50,930 bases of DNA, taken from positions 1 through 50,930 of the forward strand of contig NZ_BMPQ01000048.1 in assembly GCF_014647675.1 (NCBI RefSeq). The letters run 5' to 3'. This stretch comes from Streptomyces flaveus. Its GTDB lineage: Bacteria; Actinomycetota; Actinomycetes; Streptomycetales; Streptomycetaceae. A program made the translations under genes and the position numbers. Below are positions 42,774-50,614 of this stretch, one piece after another (position 1 is the first letter of the stretch; each line of letters opens with the position of its first letter). Below the pieces are notes generated by a model that did no database searches, was not told the origin of the DNA, and worked only from the letters and a program-made list of their open reading frames with translations.

Positions 42774-43095
42774 GCCGTATCTCCATCTTTGGTGTGTGGG
42801 GGGGGACGTTTTCGTGGGTTCGGCCTTCCCACAAGTAGTCGCAGGAGCCGAAACCGCCTCCCGGAGAAATCCGACGGACCGTCATGTCCGACGGAGGCTC
42901 ATGGACGGCAGGGCGTCACGCCCTGGCGGGCACTGTCATTGCCTACATCCCCGACGTTATGGATGAAGGGATGGAAGCGGATCCGTCACCGTATCCGTCA
43001 TGGAGCTGCCAATGCGGTCGAGCTGTCTGCGTCGAGGTCCCCGTGGAGTCTGACTGACTCGACCCCAACGCCCAACGTGTGGACTCGGTCTGCCT
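42774..43095. other. Gap without recognised gene
   Basis: 322 bases hold no gene I can support. There is a run of eight G at 42798-42805 and a 7-base hairpin CAGGGCG-TCA-CGCCCTG (42909-42925). Presumably it contains the promoter of the propeller gene and the 3' end of the next esterase message. Confidence 0.4.
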
Positions 43096-44031
43096 TTACT
43101 TTCGGTCGGCCCACAGTGCGCCCTCCAGCGCCCGTGCCTGTCGGCGCCAGAATTCCCGCGAGACCTCGGCCTTGGGAAACACCAGGTCGAAGGCGTGGAA
43201 AGCGCCGGGGACGACGTCGAGGTCGCAGGGGACGCCGCTGTCACTCAGCCGACGCGCATACTCGACGTCTTCGTCGTGGAAGAGATCGAGGGTGCCGACG
43301 CCGATCCAGGCCGGAGGAAGACCGGTGAGATCCTCGCGGCGGGCTGCGGCCGCGTACGGGGAGACCTCCGGGCCCGCGACGGCGTCGCCGAGGTAGGACG
43401 ACCAGGCGTACCGGTTGCTCTTGGGCGTCCAGAGGCGCACCTTGAGGGTGTCCAGGTCGGTTCTCGTCGTCGTGCGGTCGTCCAGCATGGGATAGAGCAG
43501 CAGTTGGAACACCGGCCGGATCTCGGCCCGGTCATGGGCGAGCAGTGCGAGGGCGGCGGCGATTCCGCCGCCTGCGCTGGCACCGCCGATCGCGATGCGA
43601 TCGATGTCGATGTGCAGGTCGCCCGCGCGCTCGGCCAGTCCACGCAGCGCGGCGTAGGCGTCCTCGACCGCGGCGGGTGCGGGATGGTCCGGCGCCAGTC
43701 GATAACGGACCGCGGCGACGGTGATGCCGAGCTCGCGGGCGAAGGCGATGTTCGTACGGTCGTCCAGCTCGGGTGCGCCCATGATCGTCCCGCCTCCGTG
43801 TATCCAGAGCAGCGCCGGAGCCGCTGCCTTCAGGCCGGTCGGCTGGAAGACGCGAAGCGAGACGGACGGTGCATCCTTCGGCCCGGGCACGACCAGCTCC
43901 TGAACCGTGACGCCCGTTCCTGGATCGGTCGGGCGTATCTTCCGGCTCCGCACGATGCGCGACGACAGGCGTCCGACGGACACATTGGGGATGAAGCGAC
44001 CTCGTGCGAGATCGGGGTGGAAGGTACTCAT
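43096..44031 (-). CDS. Alpha/beta hydrolase, HSL-type esterase
   Basis: Cytosolic esterase of 311 residues in the hormone-sensitive-lipase family. The oxyanion motif is LLWIHGGGTIMGAP (HGGG), the nucleophile elbow IAIGGASAGGGIAAAL (Ser in GASAG), and the YRLAPDHPAPAAVEDAYAAL block is typical. The acid and base are in VGTLDLFHDED and PGAFHAFDL. GAGGA 5 bases before the ATG at 44031 sets the start; the longer in-frame reading is rejected. Lies downstream of the SDR at 44241 on the same strand (209-base gap), with a tandem duplication between. Confidence 0.92.
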   Translation of the reverse strand: MSTFHPDLARGRFIPNVSVGRLSSRIVRSRKIRPTDPGTGVTVQELVVPGPKDAPSVSLRVFQPTGLKAAAPALLWIHGGGTIMGAPELDDRTNIAFARELGITVAAVRYRLAPDHPAPAAVEDAYAALRGLAERAGDLHIDIDRIAIGGASAGGGIAAALALLAHDRAEIRPVFQLLLYPMLDDRTTTRTDLDTLKVRLWTPKSNRYAWSSYLGDAVAGPEVSPYAAAARREDLTGLPPAWIGVGTLDLFHDEDVEYARRLSDSGVPCDLDVVPGAFHAFDLVFPKAEVSREFWRRQARALEGALWADRK

Positions 44032-44166
44032 CGGGTCCTCGTTTCTTCCCCTCATGGAGGGTGTACGGAATCGCCCGGCCGGTGGTCGGCCTCGAGAGTG
44101 GGGACGGTCATCAAGCCGGTGCGACGGATGCCGTCGCGCAGTTGCTCGCCGGCCAACGTGCATCGT

Positions 44167-44202
44167 GATCGTTCTCAGGCGCGAGATCGTTCTCAGGCGC
44201 GA
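44167..44202. repeat. 18-base tandem duplication
   Basis: GATCGTTCTCAGGCGCGA occurs twice with no spacer (44167-44184 and 44185-44202), between the SDR stop and the esterase gene. It is probably a replication-slippage duplication. Confidence 0.75.
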
Positions 44203-44240
44203 GCCGAGCGAGTCACACGCTGATCCCCGGCCCGTGGCTG

Positions 44241-45056
44241 TCAGGCGGTCATCCGGTTGAATTTGCGCACGGACTTGTCGAAGGTCCGGGCGGGGAGGAT
44301 GCGGCGCAGCACTTTGAGGCGTGGGGCGAGCGAGCCTGCGGGATAGCTCAGTTTCGGCTTCCGGTCGGTCGCTGCCGCGACGACCACCTTGGCGATGACG
44401 GCGGGATCGTCGCCGCCCCTCAGCTGCTCCTGTGTCACCTCGTCATAGATGGCCCGTTGGCGGGCGTATACCGGCACAGGGGTGTCGGCCTGCACCGAAT
44501 TCGCGTCGAACGGGGTGTTGAAGGGGCCGGGCTGGACGCGCAGGACCCGAACGCCATGCTCGCGGATCTCGTGGTCCAGGGACTCGGTGTAGCCCTCGAC
44601 CGCATGCTTGGTCGCGATGTAGACGGACATGAAGGGGTTGCCGACGAACCCGCCCAAGGAGGAGATGTTGATGATGCGGCCCCGGCCCCGGCCGCGCATG
44701 TGCGGCAGGACGGCCTTGGTCATGCGCATGAGGCCGAAGACGTTCACGTCGAACACGCGCTGTGCCTGGGCGACGGAGATTTCCTCGGCGGCGCCGTCGA
44801 TGCCGAGCCCGGCGTTGTTGACCAGGACGTCGATCCGCCCGAACCGCTCGATCACCTGCTGGACGACGCTGCTCACCGAGTCGTCGCTGGTCACGTCGAG
44901 GGCGAGGAACGTCACACCGCCGCTGGAGGTGCTCCCCGACGTCTTCCGGCTCGTCCCGACCACGTCGAATCCCGCTTCGACGAGTGCGTGCGCTGTCGCC
45001 TTGCCGAGCCCCGAGGACGCGCCCGTCACGAGTGCTACCGGCCGATTTGATGCCAT
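44241..45056 (-). CDS. Short-chain dehydrogenase/reductase (paralogue B)
   Basis: NAD(P)-dependent oxidoreductase of 271 residues. It has LVTGASSGLGKATAHALVEA, VLVNNAGLGIDG, INISSLGGFVGN with the Ser, and YIATKHAVEGY with the Tyr-Lys pair. It is nearly collinear with the SDR at 36209 over its whole length, including the C-terminal RTFDKSVRKF against GTFDKQIRKT. GGGAGG before the ATG at 45056 sets the start. A shared-motif copy lies 24 bases upstream. It is followed by an esterase gene. Substrate unknown. Confidence 0.93.
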   Translation of the reverse strand: MASNRPVALVTGASSGLGKATAHALVEAGFDVVGTSRKTSGSTSSGGVTFLALDVTSDDSVSSVVQQVIERFGRIDVLVNNAGLGIDGAAEEISVAQAQRVFDVNVFGLMRMTKAVLPHMRGRGRGRIINISSLGGFVGNPFMSVYIATKHAVEGYTESLDHEIREHGVRVLRVQPGPFNTPFDANSVQADTPVPVYARQRAIYDEVTQEQLRGGDDPAVIAKVVVAAATDRKPKLSYPAGSLAPRLKVLRRILPARTFDKSVRKFNRMTA

Positions 45057-45079
45057 GACTGCCTCCCGAAGTTTTTATA

Positions 45080-45091
45080 TTACGATCATAA
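45080..45091. promoter_or_regulatory. Shared motif copy 5: TTACGATCATAA
   Basis: A near-palindrome in an AT-rich patch, 24 bases upstream of the SDR start at 45056. That is the same distance as the nearest copy in front of the SDR at 36209. It fits TTACGnTCrTAm. Confidence 0.6.
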
Positions 45092-45310
45092 TTGCATGGA
45101 GGTCCGCTCGGCACAACCCTGGATCGCGATCGCCGACATCCCCGCACCTGCGTCAGTCGTGTACGCCCCTGGCCGCCGCGCACTCACACCCACGGCCGTC
45201 GACCCCGTGCCGCACGTGCGGTCGGCTCGAGTAGGCGGCTTGGGCGGCGAAGCAGTCGCCGTCCGCCAGGCAGGACGCCCGCCATCGGCTCGTTGCCCTG
45301 GAAGAACCCC

Positions 45311-45856
45311 TCAGGTCCGATGCCGTACGTCGAAGTGCGCGGAGTGCGCGGTCAGCTTGCCGAGCAACTCGATGAGGGTCCGCTGCTCGTCCTCACTGAG
45401 GGCGCCCGCCCACTCCTGTTCACGTGCGTTGTGTGCCTGGAAGGCAGTGGTGATCGCATGCAGGCCGGCCTCGGTGAGGCCGAGCTGGACCGCGCGCCCG
45501 TCGTAGGAGGCGCGCTCCTTGCTCACCAGGCCGTCCCGTTCCAGCGTGTTCACCAGTGCCGACACGGCGGCTCGGCTCATGCCGGACAGCTCCGCGACCT
45601 TCTTCGCCTCGACCGGGCCCGACAGCCAGATGGCGAACAGCACTCGGAAGCCGGGCCATGACCAGCCGCGAGGCCGGTGTACGGCGGATTCGAGGTCGTA
45701 GACGAGCATGTTGGCCGCGCGGTGGAAGGTGAGCACCAGCCGCATGGCGAGCGGGTCGATGCCGGGGAGTTCCCGCGAGACCCGGTCGACGGCGTGGTCG
45801 ATGAACGACCAGAAGTGCAGGTGGTCGGCATCCAGCGGTTCCGGTTCCTGGGGCAC
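45311..45856 (-). CDS. MarR-family regulator, HpaR-like role
   Basis: Winged-helix dimeric regulator of 181 residues. The core is WSWPGFRVLFAIWLSGPVEA, KKVAELSGMSRAAVSALVNT and LERDGLVSKERASYDGRAVQ, then LGLTEAGLHAI. It is longer than most MarR proteins by an N-terminal helix (HLHFWSFIDHAVDRVSREL). It starts with GTG at 45856 and has a weak ribosome site. It is divergent from the 4-hydroxyphenylacetate operon and most likely represses it until a phenolic acid binds, as HpaR does in enteric bacteria (inference from position). Confidence 0.87.
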   Translation of the reverse strand: MPQEPEPLDADHLHFWSFIDHAVDRVSRELPGIDPLAMRLVLTFHRAANMLVYDLESAVHRPRGWSWPGFRVLFAIWLSGPVEAKKVAELSGMSRAAVSALVNTLERDGLVSKERASYDGRAVQLGLTEAGLHAITTAFQAHNAREQEWAGALSEDEQRTLIELLGKLTAHSAHFDVRHRT

Positions 45857-46194
45857 AGTCGGAGTCTAGGTCGGCCAGGTCGGGCGGCATCACGGACCGC
45901 ACTCGGGAAACGGGCACGCGTCGGCACCCCGTCCAGGTTTCCGGACCGTGAAAAACCTTCGCCCGAGGGCTTCCCCAGAGATGCCGGCGGGGGTACGGTC
46001 CCCAATTAATCAAAGCATTGATTACATGCGCTGAGCAGTAGTTGAGCAATAGTTGTTCTGTTTTGTCCCCTGGGCCTGTCAGGGGACAGGTCTCCTCCCG
46101 GCCGTGCGTCCCGATGCGCGGCCGGGTAGCCCCGGCCGTTCCTCCTCCGTCGACGGGGACGGTGTGGCGGGCGATCGATCCGAAGGAACCTCGT
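45857..46194. other. Divergent control region of the hpa operon
   Basis: 338 bases between marR and hpaC without a gene. It holds the 18-base palindrome at 46007-46024 in an AT-rich island. Promoters for both sides are expected here, but I could not identify them with confidence. Confidence 0.5.
46007..46024. promoter_or_regulatory. Palindromic operator of the hpa divergent promoter
   Basis: TAATCAAAGCATTGATTA has perfect 7-base arms (TAATCAA/TTGATTA) around AGCA. Its size and AT-rich half-sites are typical of MarR operators, and it lies between the marR and hpaC genes. Confidence 0.7.
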
Positions 46195-46698
46195 ATGCCC
46201 GAAGCACTCGCTCCCCCCAGTCCCGGCGCGCTGCGTGCCTGCATGTCCCGTTTCGCCACCGGAGTCACGGTGGTGTCGTACGCGACCGACGGCGGTCCGC
46301 GGGGCGCCACCATGAACTCCTTCACGTCCGTGTCCGCTGAACCGCCGCTGGTCCTGGTCAGCGTCGCCCGCCGGGCCCGCTGCCACGACCAGCTGGCCGA
46401 CGGGCCCTTCTGCGTGAACATCCTCGGTGCCGAACAGGAGCAGTTGGCCCGGCTGTTCGCCGGGGCCCCGAGCACCGCGGAGCCCCGCTGGGCAGAGGGC
46501 GCGCGCGTCCCCCGGCTGGCCGACCCGCTCGCCTGGGTGGAGTGCGAGCCCTGGCGCGCGTACGACGGCGGCGACCACACCCTGGTCCTCGGCCGCGTCA
46601 CCGACCTCGGTCACCGCGACGGCGACGCCCTGACCTACGCCTGGAGCCGTTTCGCGTCCACGACCGAGTCGACCGACGGCATCGAGCACCTTTTCTGA
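46195..46698 (+). CDS. hpaC: Flavin reductase component of 4-hydroxyphenylacetate 3-monooxygenase
   Basis: NAD(P)H:flavin oxidoreductase of 167 residues that supplies reduced FAD to HpaB. The flavin-reductase fold is visible from ALRACMSRFATGVTVVSYAT, through GATMNSFTSVSAEPPLVLVS and FCVNILGAEQEQLARLFAG, to GDHTLVLGRVTDLGHRDGDA. GAAGGAA precedes the ATG at 46195; an in-frame start at 46042 is too long. It is the first gene of the operon, 60 bases before hpaB. Confidence 0.9.
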   Translation: MPEALAPPSPGALRACMSRFATGVTVVSYATDGGPRGATMNSFTSVSAEPPLVLVSVARRARCHDQLADGPFCVNILGAEQEQLARLFAGAPSTAEPRWAEGARVPRLADPLAWVECEPWRAYDGGDHTLVLGRVTDLGHRDGDALTYAWSRFASTTESTDGIEHLF

Positions 46699-46758
46699 AG
46701 CCTTTCCGCCCGGCCCACCGCCCTCTCGAGCCCCACCGCACTCCTCAGGAGAACCACC

Positions 46759-48240
46759 ATGGCCGCACGCACCGGCAAGGAATTCCTCGAGCGCCTCTCC
46801 CAGTCCCGCCCCACCGTGAACATCCAGGGCGAGACGCTCACCGGAGGAATCCAGGAGCACCCCGCTTTCCGCAACGTGGTGCGGACCTACGCCGAGCTGT
46901 ACGACCTCCAGCACAGCGACGAACACAAGGACGTCCTCACGTACGCCTCCCCCACCTCCGGTGAGCCGGTCGGCACGTCCTTCCTCACTCCGCGCACACC
47001 CGACGATCTCGTCAAGCGCCGTAAGGCGTTCAAGGTGTGGGCCGACCACAGCAACGGCATGCTGGGCCGCACCGGCGACTACATGAACAGCTCCCTGATG
47101 GCCCTCGCCTCGGCCGCCGACTGGTTCGCCCAGGCCAACCCCGCCTTCGGCGAGAACATCCGCCGCTACTACGAGAAGGCCCGCGAAGAAGATCTGCTGT
47201 GCACGCACACGCTGATCCCGCCGCAGGTCAACCGGGCGGTGGCGGGCACCCAGCAGGCCGGCGGCAAACTGGCGGCGCGAATCGTCAAGGAGGACGACAA
47301 CGGGGTCGTGATCCGGGGCGCCCGCATGCTCGCCACCATCGCCCCCTTCGCCGACGAGATGCTCGTCTTCCCCTCGACCGTGCTCCGCGGCACGCCCGAG
47401 GACAAGCCGTACTCGTACGCCTTCGCCATCCCCAACGACGCCCCCGGCCTGCGCTACATCGCCCGCGAGCCCCTCGACTACGATCGCCCGCGCCACGACC
47501 ACCCCCTCGCCTCCCGCTTCGAGGAGTCGGACTGTGTGGTCGTCTTCGACGACGTGCACGTGCCCTTCGAGCGCTGCTTCGCGCTCGGTGACGCCGAGCT
47601 GTGCAACGGCTTCTACTCCCAGACGGCCTCCGTGGTGCACATGACCCACCAGGTCGTCACCCGCACCACCGCCAAGACCGAGTACATCCTCGGGCTGGTG
47701 TCGCTGCTCACCGAGGCCATCGGCATCGAGCAGTTCCAGCACGTCCAGGAGGACGTCGCCGAGATCATCACCACCCTGGAGACGCTGCGCGCCTTCCTGC
47801 GCGCGGCGGAAGCCGACGCCGAGGTCAACGAGTACGGGGTGCTGACCCCGGCCTGGGCCCCCCTCAACGCCGCCCGCAACCTCTACCCCAAGCTCTACCA
47901 GCGCTTCCCGCAGATCCTGCGCAAGCTCGGCGCCTCCGGCCTGATGGCCACCCCGACCGAACTCGACATCACCGGCCCGGCGGCCGCCGACATCGAGGCC
48001 TACCTCCAGTCGGCCACCCTGTCCGGCGCCGAGCGCGTGAAGCTTTTCCGTCTCGTCTGGGACACCTGCATCTCCGCCTTCTCCAGCCGCCAGGCCCTGT
48101 ACGAGTACTACTTCTTCGGCGACCCCGTCCGCATGGCCGGCGCGTACGTGAAGTCGTACGACCGCGAGCCGTACAAGGCGAAGGTCCAGGCCTTCCTGAA
48201 CCAGCACAGCCTGGATCAGCACAGCCTGGAGCGCTCCTGA
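46759..48240 (+). CDS. hpaB: 4-hydroxyphenylacetate 3-monooxygenase, oxygenase component
   Basis: FADH2-dependent hydroxylase of 493 residues, converting 4-hydroxyphenylacetate to homoprotocatechuate (3,4-dihydroxyphenylacetate). The HpaB family is clear from TGKEFLERLSQSRPTVNIQG near the N terminus, then FKVWADHSNGMLGRTGDYMN, DLLCTHTLIPPQVNRAV, HPLASRFEESDCVVVFDDVH and VPFERCF. The C-terminal four-helix part follows (GASGLMATPTELDITGPAAA). CAGGAGA precedes the ATG. Its stop overlaps the next start (TGATG), so it is coupled to the FAH-RraA gene. A related reading is hydroxylation of another phenol, but neighbours favour 4-hydroxyphenylacetate. Confidence 0.93.
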   Translation: MAARTGKEFLERLSQSRPTVNIQGETLTGGIQEHPAFRNVVRTYAELYDLQHSDEHKDVLTYASPTSGEPVGTSFLTPRTPDDLVKRRKAFKVWADHSNGMLGRTGDYMNSSLMALASAADWFAQANPAFGENIRRYYEKAREEDLLCTHTLIPPQVNRAVAGTQQAGGKLAARIVKEDDNGVVIRGARMLATIAPFADEMLVFPSTVLRGTPEDKPYSYAFAIPNDAPGLRYIAREPLDYDRPRHDHPLASRFEESDCVVVFDDVHVPFERCFALGDAELCNGFYSQTASVVHMTHQVVTRTTAKTEYILGLVSLLTEAIGIEQFQHVQEDVAEIITTLETLRAFLRAAEADAEVNEYGVLTPAWAPLNAARNLYPKLYQRFPQILRKLGASGLMATPTELDITGPAAADIEAYLQSATLSGAERVKLFRLVWDTCISAFSSRQALYEYYFFGDPVRMAGAYVKSYDREPYKAKVQAFLNQHSLDQHSLERS

Positions 48241-49685
48241 TGACGCACCCCCTGGGCAACCCCCCGTCGAAGATCATCGCTGTCCATCTCAACTACCCCA
48301 GCCGGGCCAAGGAGCGCGGCCGGATCCCCGCCCAGCCCTCCTACTTCCTCAAGCCCCCCTCGTCGCTGGCAGGCACCAAGGAGGCCATCGTCCGCCCTGA
48401 GGGGTGTGAACTTCTCGGCTTCGAAGGCGAGATCGCCCTGGTCGTCGGCAGCCGGGCCCAGCGGGTGCGGCCGGAGGACGGCTGGTCCCACGTGCGGTGG
48501 GTGACCGCCGCGAACGACGCCGGGGTCTACGACCTGCGGTACGCCGACCGCGGCTCCAACCTCCGCTCCAAGGGCGCGGACGGCTTCACCCCGCTCGGGC
48601 CGCGACTGCTCGATGCCCGCCAACTCGACCCGGCCGCACTCCAGTTGCGTACCTGGGTCAACGGCGAACTCGTGCAGGACGACACCACCGACACGCTCCT
48701 CTTCCCCTTCGGACAGCTCGTCGCCGATCTGTCGAGACTGGTCACCCTGGAGCCCGGGGACGTGATCCTTACGGGCACTCCGGCCGGCGCGTCCGTCGTC
48801 TCCCCCGGCGACACGGTGGAGGTCGAGGTCACCGGCAGCGGACAGTCCACCGGGCGGCTGCGCAACCCCATCGCCTCCGGGCCCGCCCTGGAGACGTACG
48901 GAGCGATGCCGAGGACGGACGCGGCCGAACGCGAGGCCGCCCACGGAGCCGCGTTCACCCCCGAGCCACTGCTCGACAAACACATCGAGCAAGGACTGCG
49001 TTCGGTCGCGGTCGCCACGCTCAGCGCACAGTTGCGGGGGCGCGGGCTGCCGCACATGTCCATCGACGGAGTACGTCCCACACAACCGGACGTGAAGATG
49101 GTCGGCGTCGCCCACACGCTGCGCTATCTGCCGCTGCGCGAGGACCTGTTCAAGCGGTACGGCAACGGCATGAACGCCCAGAAGCGGGCCATCGAGCAGC
49201 TGCGCCCCGGTCATGTGCTGGTCATGGACGCCCGCAGGGACACATCCGCCGGCACGCTCGGCGACATCCTCGCCCTGCGTGCCCAACAGCGCGGCGCGGC
49301 CGGGGTGGTCACCGACGGGGGGCTGCGCGACAGCGTCGCCGTCACCGAACTGGGGCTGCCCGTCTACCACGGCGGAGCCCACCCCTCCGTCCTCGGCCGC
49401 CGCCATGTGCCGTGGGACACGGGAGTGCCGATCGCCTGCGGCGGAGCCCTCGTGCAGCCCGGCGACCTGCTGGTGGGAGACGCGGACGGCGTGGTCGTCG
49501 TGCCGCCCGAGTTGGCCGAGGACCTGATCACCGACTGCCGGGAGCAGGAACAGCGGGAGCACTTCATCACCGAGCAGGTGCGCGCCGGACACGACATCGA
49601 CGGCCTGTATCCCCTCGGTCCCGACTGGCACGAGACGTACGAGCGATGGCGCAAGCAGCACAGCACGCAAGGAGAGCACACATGA
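48240..49685 (+). CDS. Fusion of fumarylacetoacetate-hydrolase-family and RraA-like domains
   Basis: Bifunctional catabolic enzyme, 481 residues. Domain 1 (about 1-225) is of the FAH family: GFEGEIALVVG with a metal-binding Glu, NDAGVYDLRYADRG, KGADGFTPLGPRL and GDVILTGTPAGASVV. This matches HpaG-type isomerase/decarboxylases of the homoprotocatechuate pathway. Domain 2 (about 250-470) is RraA-like: PGHVLVMDARRDTSAGTLGD, GVVTDGGLRDSVAV with the Asp-Arg-Asp metal/substrate site, and DLLVGDADGVVVVPP. RraA-like relatives include oxaloacetate decarboxylases and aldolases. The ATG shares one base with the hpaB stop. The domain combination is unusual to my knowledge. Confidence 0.87.
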   Translation: MTHPLGNPPSKIIAVHLNYPSRAKERGRIPAQPSYFLKPPSSLAGTKEAIVRPEGCELLGFEGEIALVVGSRAQRVRPEDGWSHVRWVTAANDAGVYDLRYADRGSNLRSKGADGFTPLGPRLLDARQLDPAALQLRTWVNGELVQDDTTDTLLFPFGQLVADLSRLVTLEPGDVILTGTPAGASVVSPGDTVEVEVTGSGQSTGRLRNPIASGPALETYGAMPRTDAAEREAAHGAAFTPEPLLDKHIEQGLRSVAVATLSAQLRGRGLPHMSIDGVRPTQPDVKMVGVAHTLRYLPLREDLFKRYGNGMNAQKRAIEQLRPGHVLVMDARRDTSAGTLGDILALRAQQRGAAGVVTDGGLRDSVAVTELGLPVYHGGAHPSVLGRRHVPWDTGVPIACGGALVQPGDLLVGDADGVVVVPPELAEDLITDCREQEQREHFITEQVRAGHDIDGLYPLGPDWHETYERWRKQHSTQGEHT

Positions 49686-50614
49686 AATTCCGCAGCGACC
49701 CGTCCGCCATCCGCGGATCCATCGCTCCCGCCATCACCCCCTTCACCGCGGACGGAGCCGTCGACCACGACAGCCTGCGCGCGCTGATCCGCTTCCAGCT
49801 GGAGTCCGGTTCGCACGGCATCTCGCTGGGCGGCTCCACCGGCGAGCCCAGCGCGCAGAGCGTCAGCGAGCGGATCGCGGGGATGCGGACGGCGGTCGAG
49901 GAGATCGGCGACCGCGTCCCGTTCCTGCCCGGGACCGGATCCCACAAGCTCGACGAGACCCTCGAACTCACCGCCGCCGCGGCGGAGTTGGGCGCCGACG
50001 CCGCGCTCGTGATCACGCCGTACTACGCGCGGCCCACGCAGGAGGCGCTGTATCAGTGGTACGCGACGGTGGCACGGGAGTTCCCGGACCTGCCGATCGT
50101 CGCCTACAACGTGCCCTCGCGCACGGCCGTCGACATCGCGCCCGAGACGGTGAAGCGGCTGTTCACCGACTTCGAGAACTTCGTGGGCGTCAAGGAGACC
50201 ACCAAGGACTTCGAGCACTTCTCGCGCGTGCTGCACGCCTGCGGGCGCTCACTGCTGGTGTGGTCCGGTATCGAGCTGCTCTGTCTTCCGCTGCTCGCGC
50301 TCGGCGGTGCGGGGTTCGTCTCAGCCGTCGCCAATCTCGCGCCCGGCGCGGTGGCTCGGATGTACGAGCTGTGGGAGGCGGGCGATTTCGACGGTGCCCG
50401 CGATCTCCACTACCGCCTGCACCCGCTCGTCGACCTCTTGTTCGTCGAGACGAACCCGGCGCCGGTGAAGTGGGTGCTGCACCAGCAGGGACGTATCGCG
50501 TCGCCCCATGTCCGCCCGCCGCTCACCTCTCCCACCGACGCGGGCCTGTCGAAGATCCGCGCGCTGCTCCGCGAGGGCGGAGACCTCACCCAGCAGATCG
50601 GAGCCGCGCAGTGA
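49682..50614 (+). CDS. DapA-family aldolase of the homoprotocatechuate pathway
   Basis: Class I (Schiff-base) aldolase/lyase of the dihydrodipicolinate-synthase family, 310 residues. It has GSIAPAITPFTADGAVDHDS, SLGGSTGEPSAQSVSERIAG, VITPYYARPTQEALYQWYAT and AYNVPSRTAVDI. The Schiff-base Lys is in NFVGVKETTKD. It probably cleaves the pathway's hydroxy-heptenedioate intermediate, in place of the class II HpaI found in enteric bacteria (inference from context). Its ATG overlaps the previous stop as ATGA. Dihydrodipicolinate synthesis is unlikely given the operon. Confidence 0.85.
   Translation: MKFRSDPSAIRGSIAPAITPFTADGAVDHDSLRALIRFQLESGSHGISLGGSTGEPSAQSVSERIAGMRTAVEEIGDRVPFLPGTGSHKLDETLELTAAAAELGADAALVITPYYARPTQEALYQWYATVAREFPDLPIVAYNVPSRTAVDIAPETVKRLFTDFENFVGVKETTKDFEHFSRVLHACGRSLLVWSGIELLCLPLLALGGAGFVSAVANLAPGAVARMYELWEAGDFDGARDLHYRLHPLVDLLFVETNPAPVKWVLHQQGRIASPHVRPPLTSPTDAGLSKIRALLREGGDLTQQIGAAQ

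Noticed and set aside
46006..48222. 738-codon open frame antisense to hpaC/hpaB
   Set aside because: No family motif, and it mirrors a strongly supported gene; long antisense frames are normal in GC-rich DNA.
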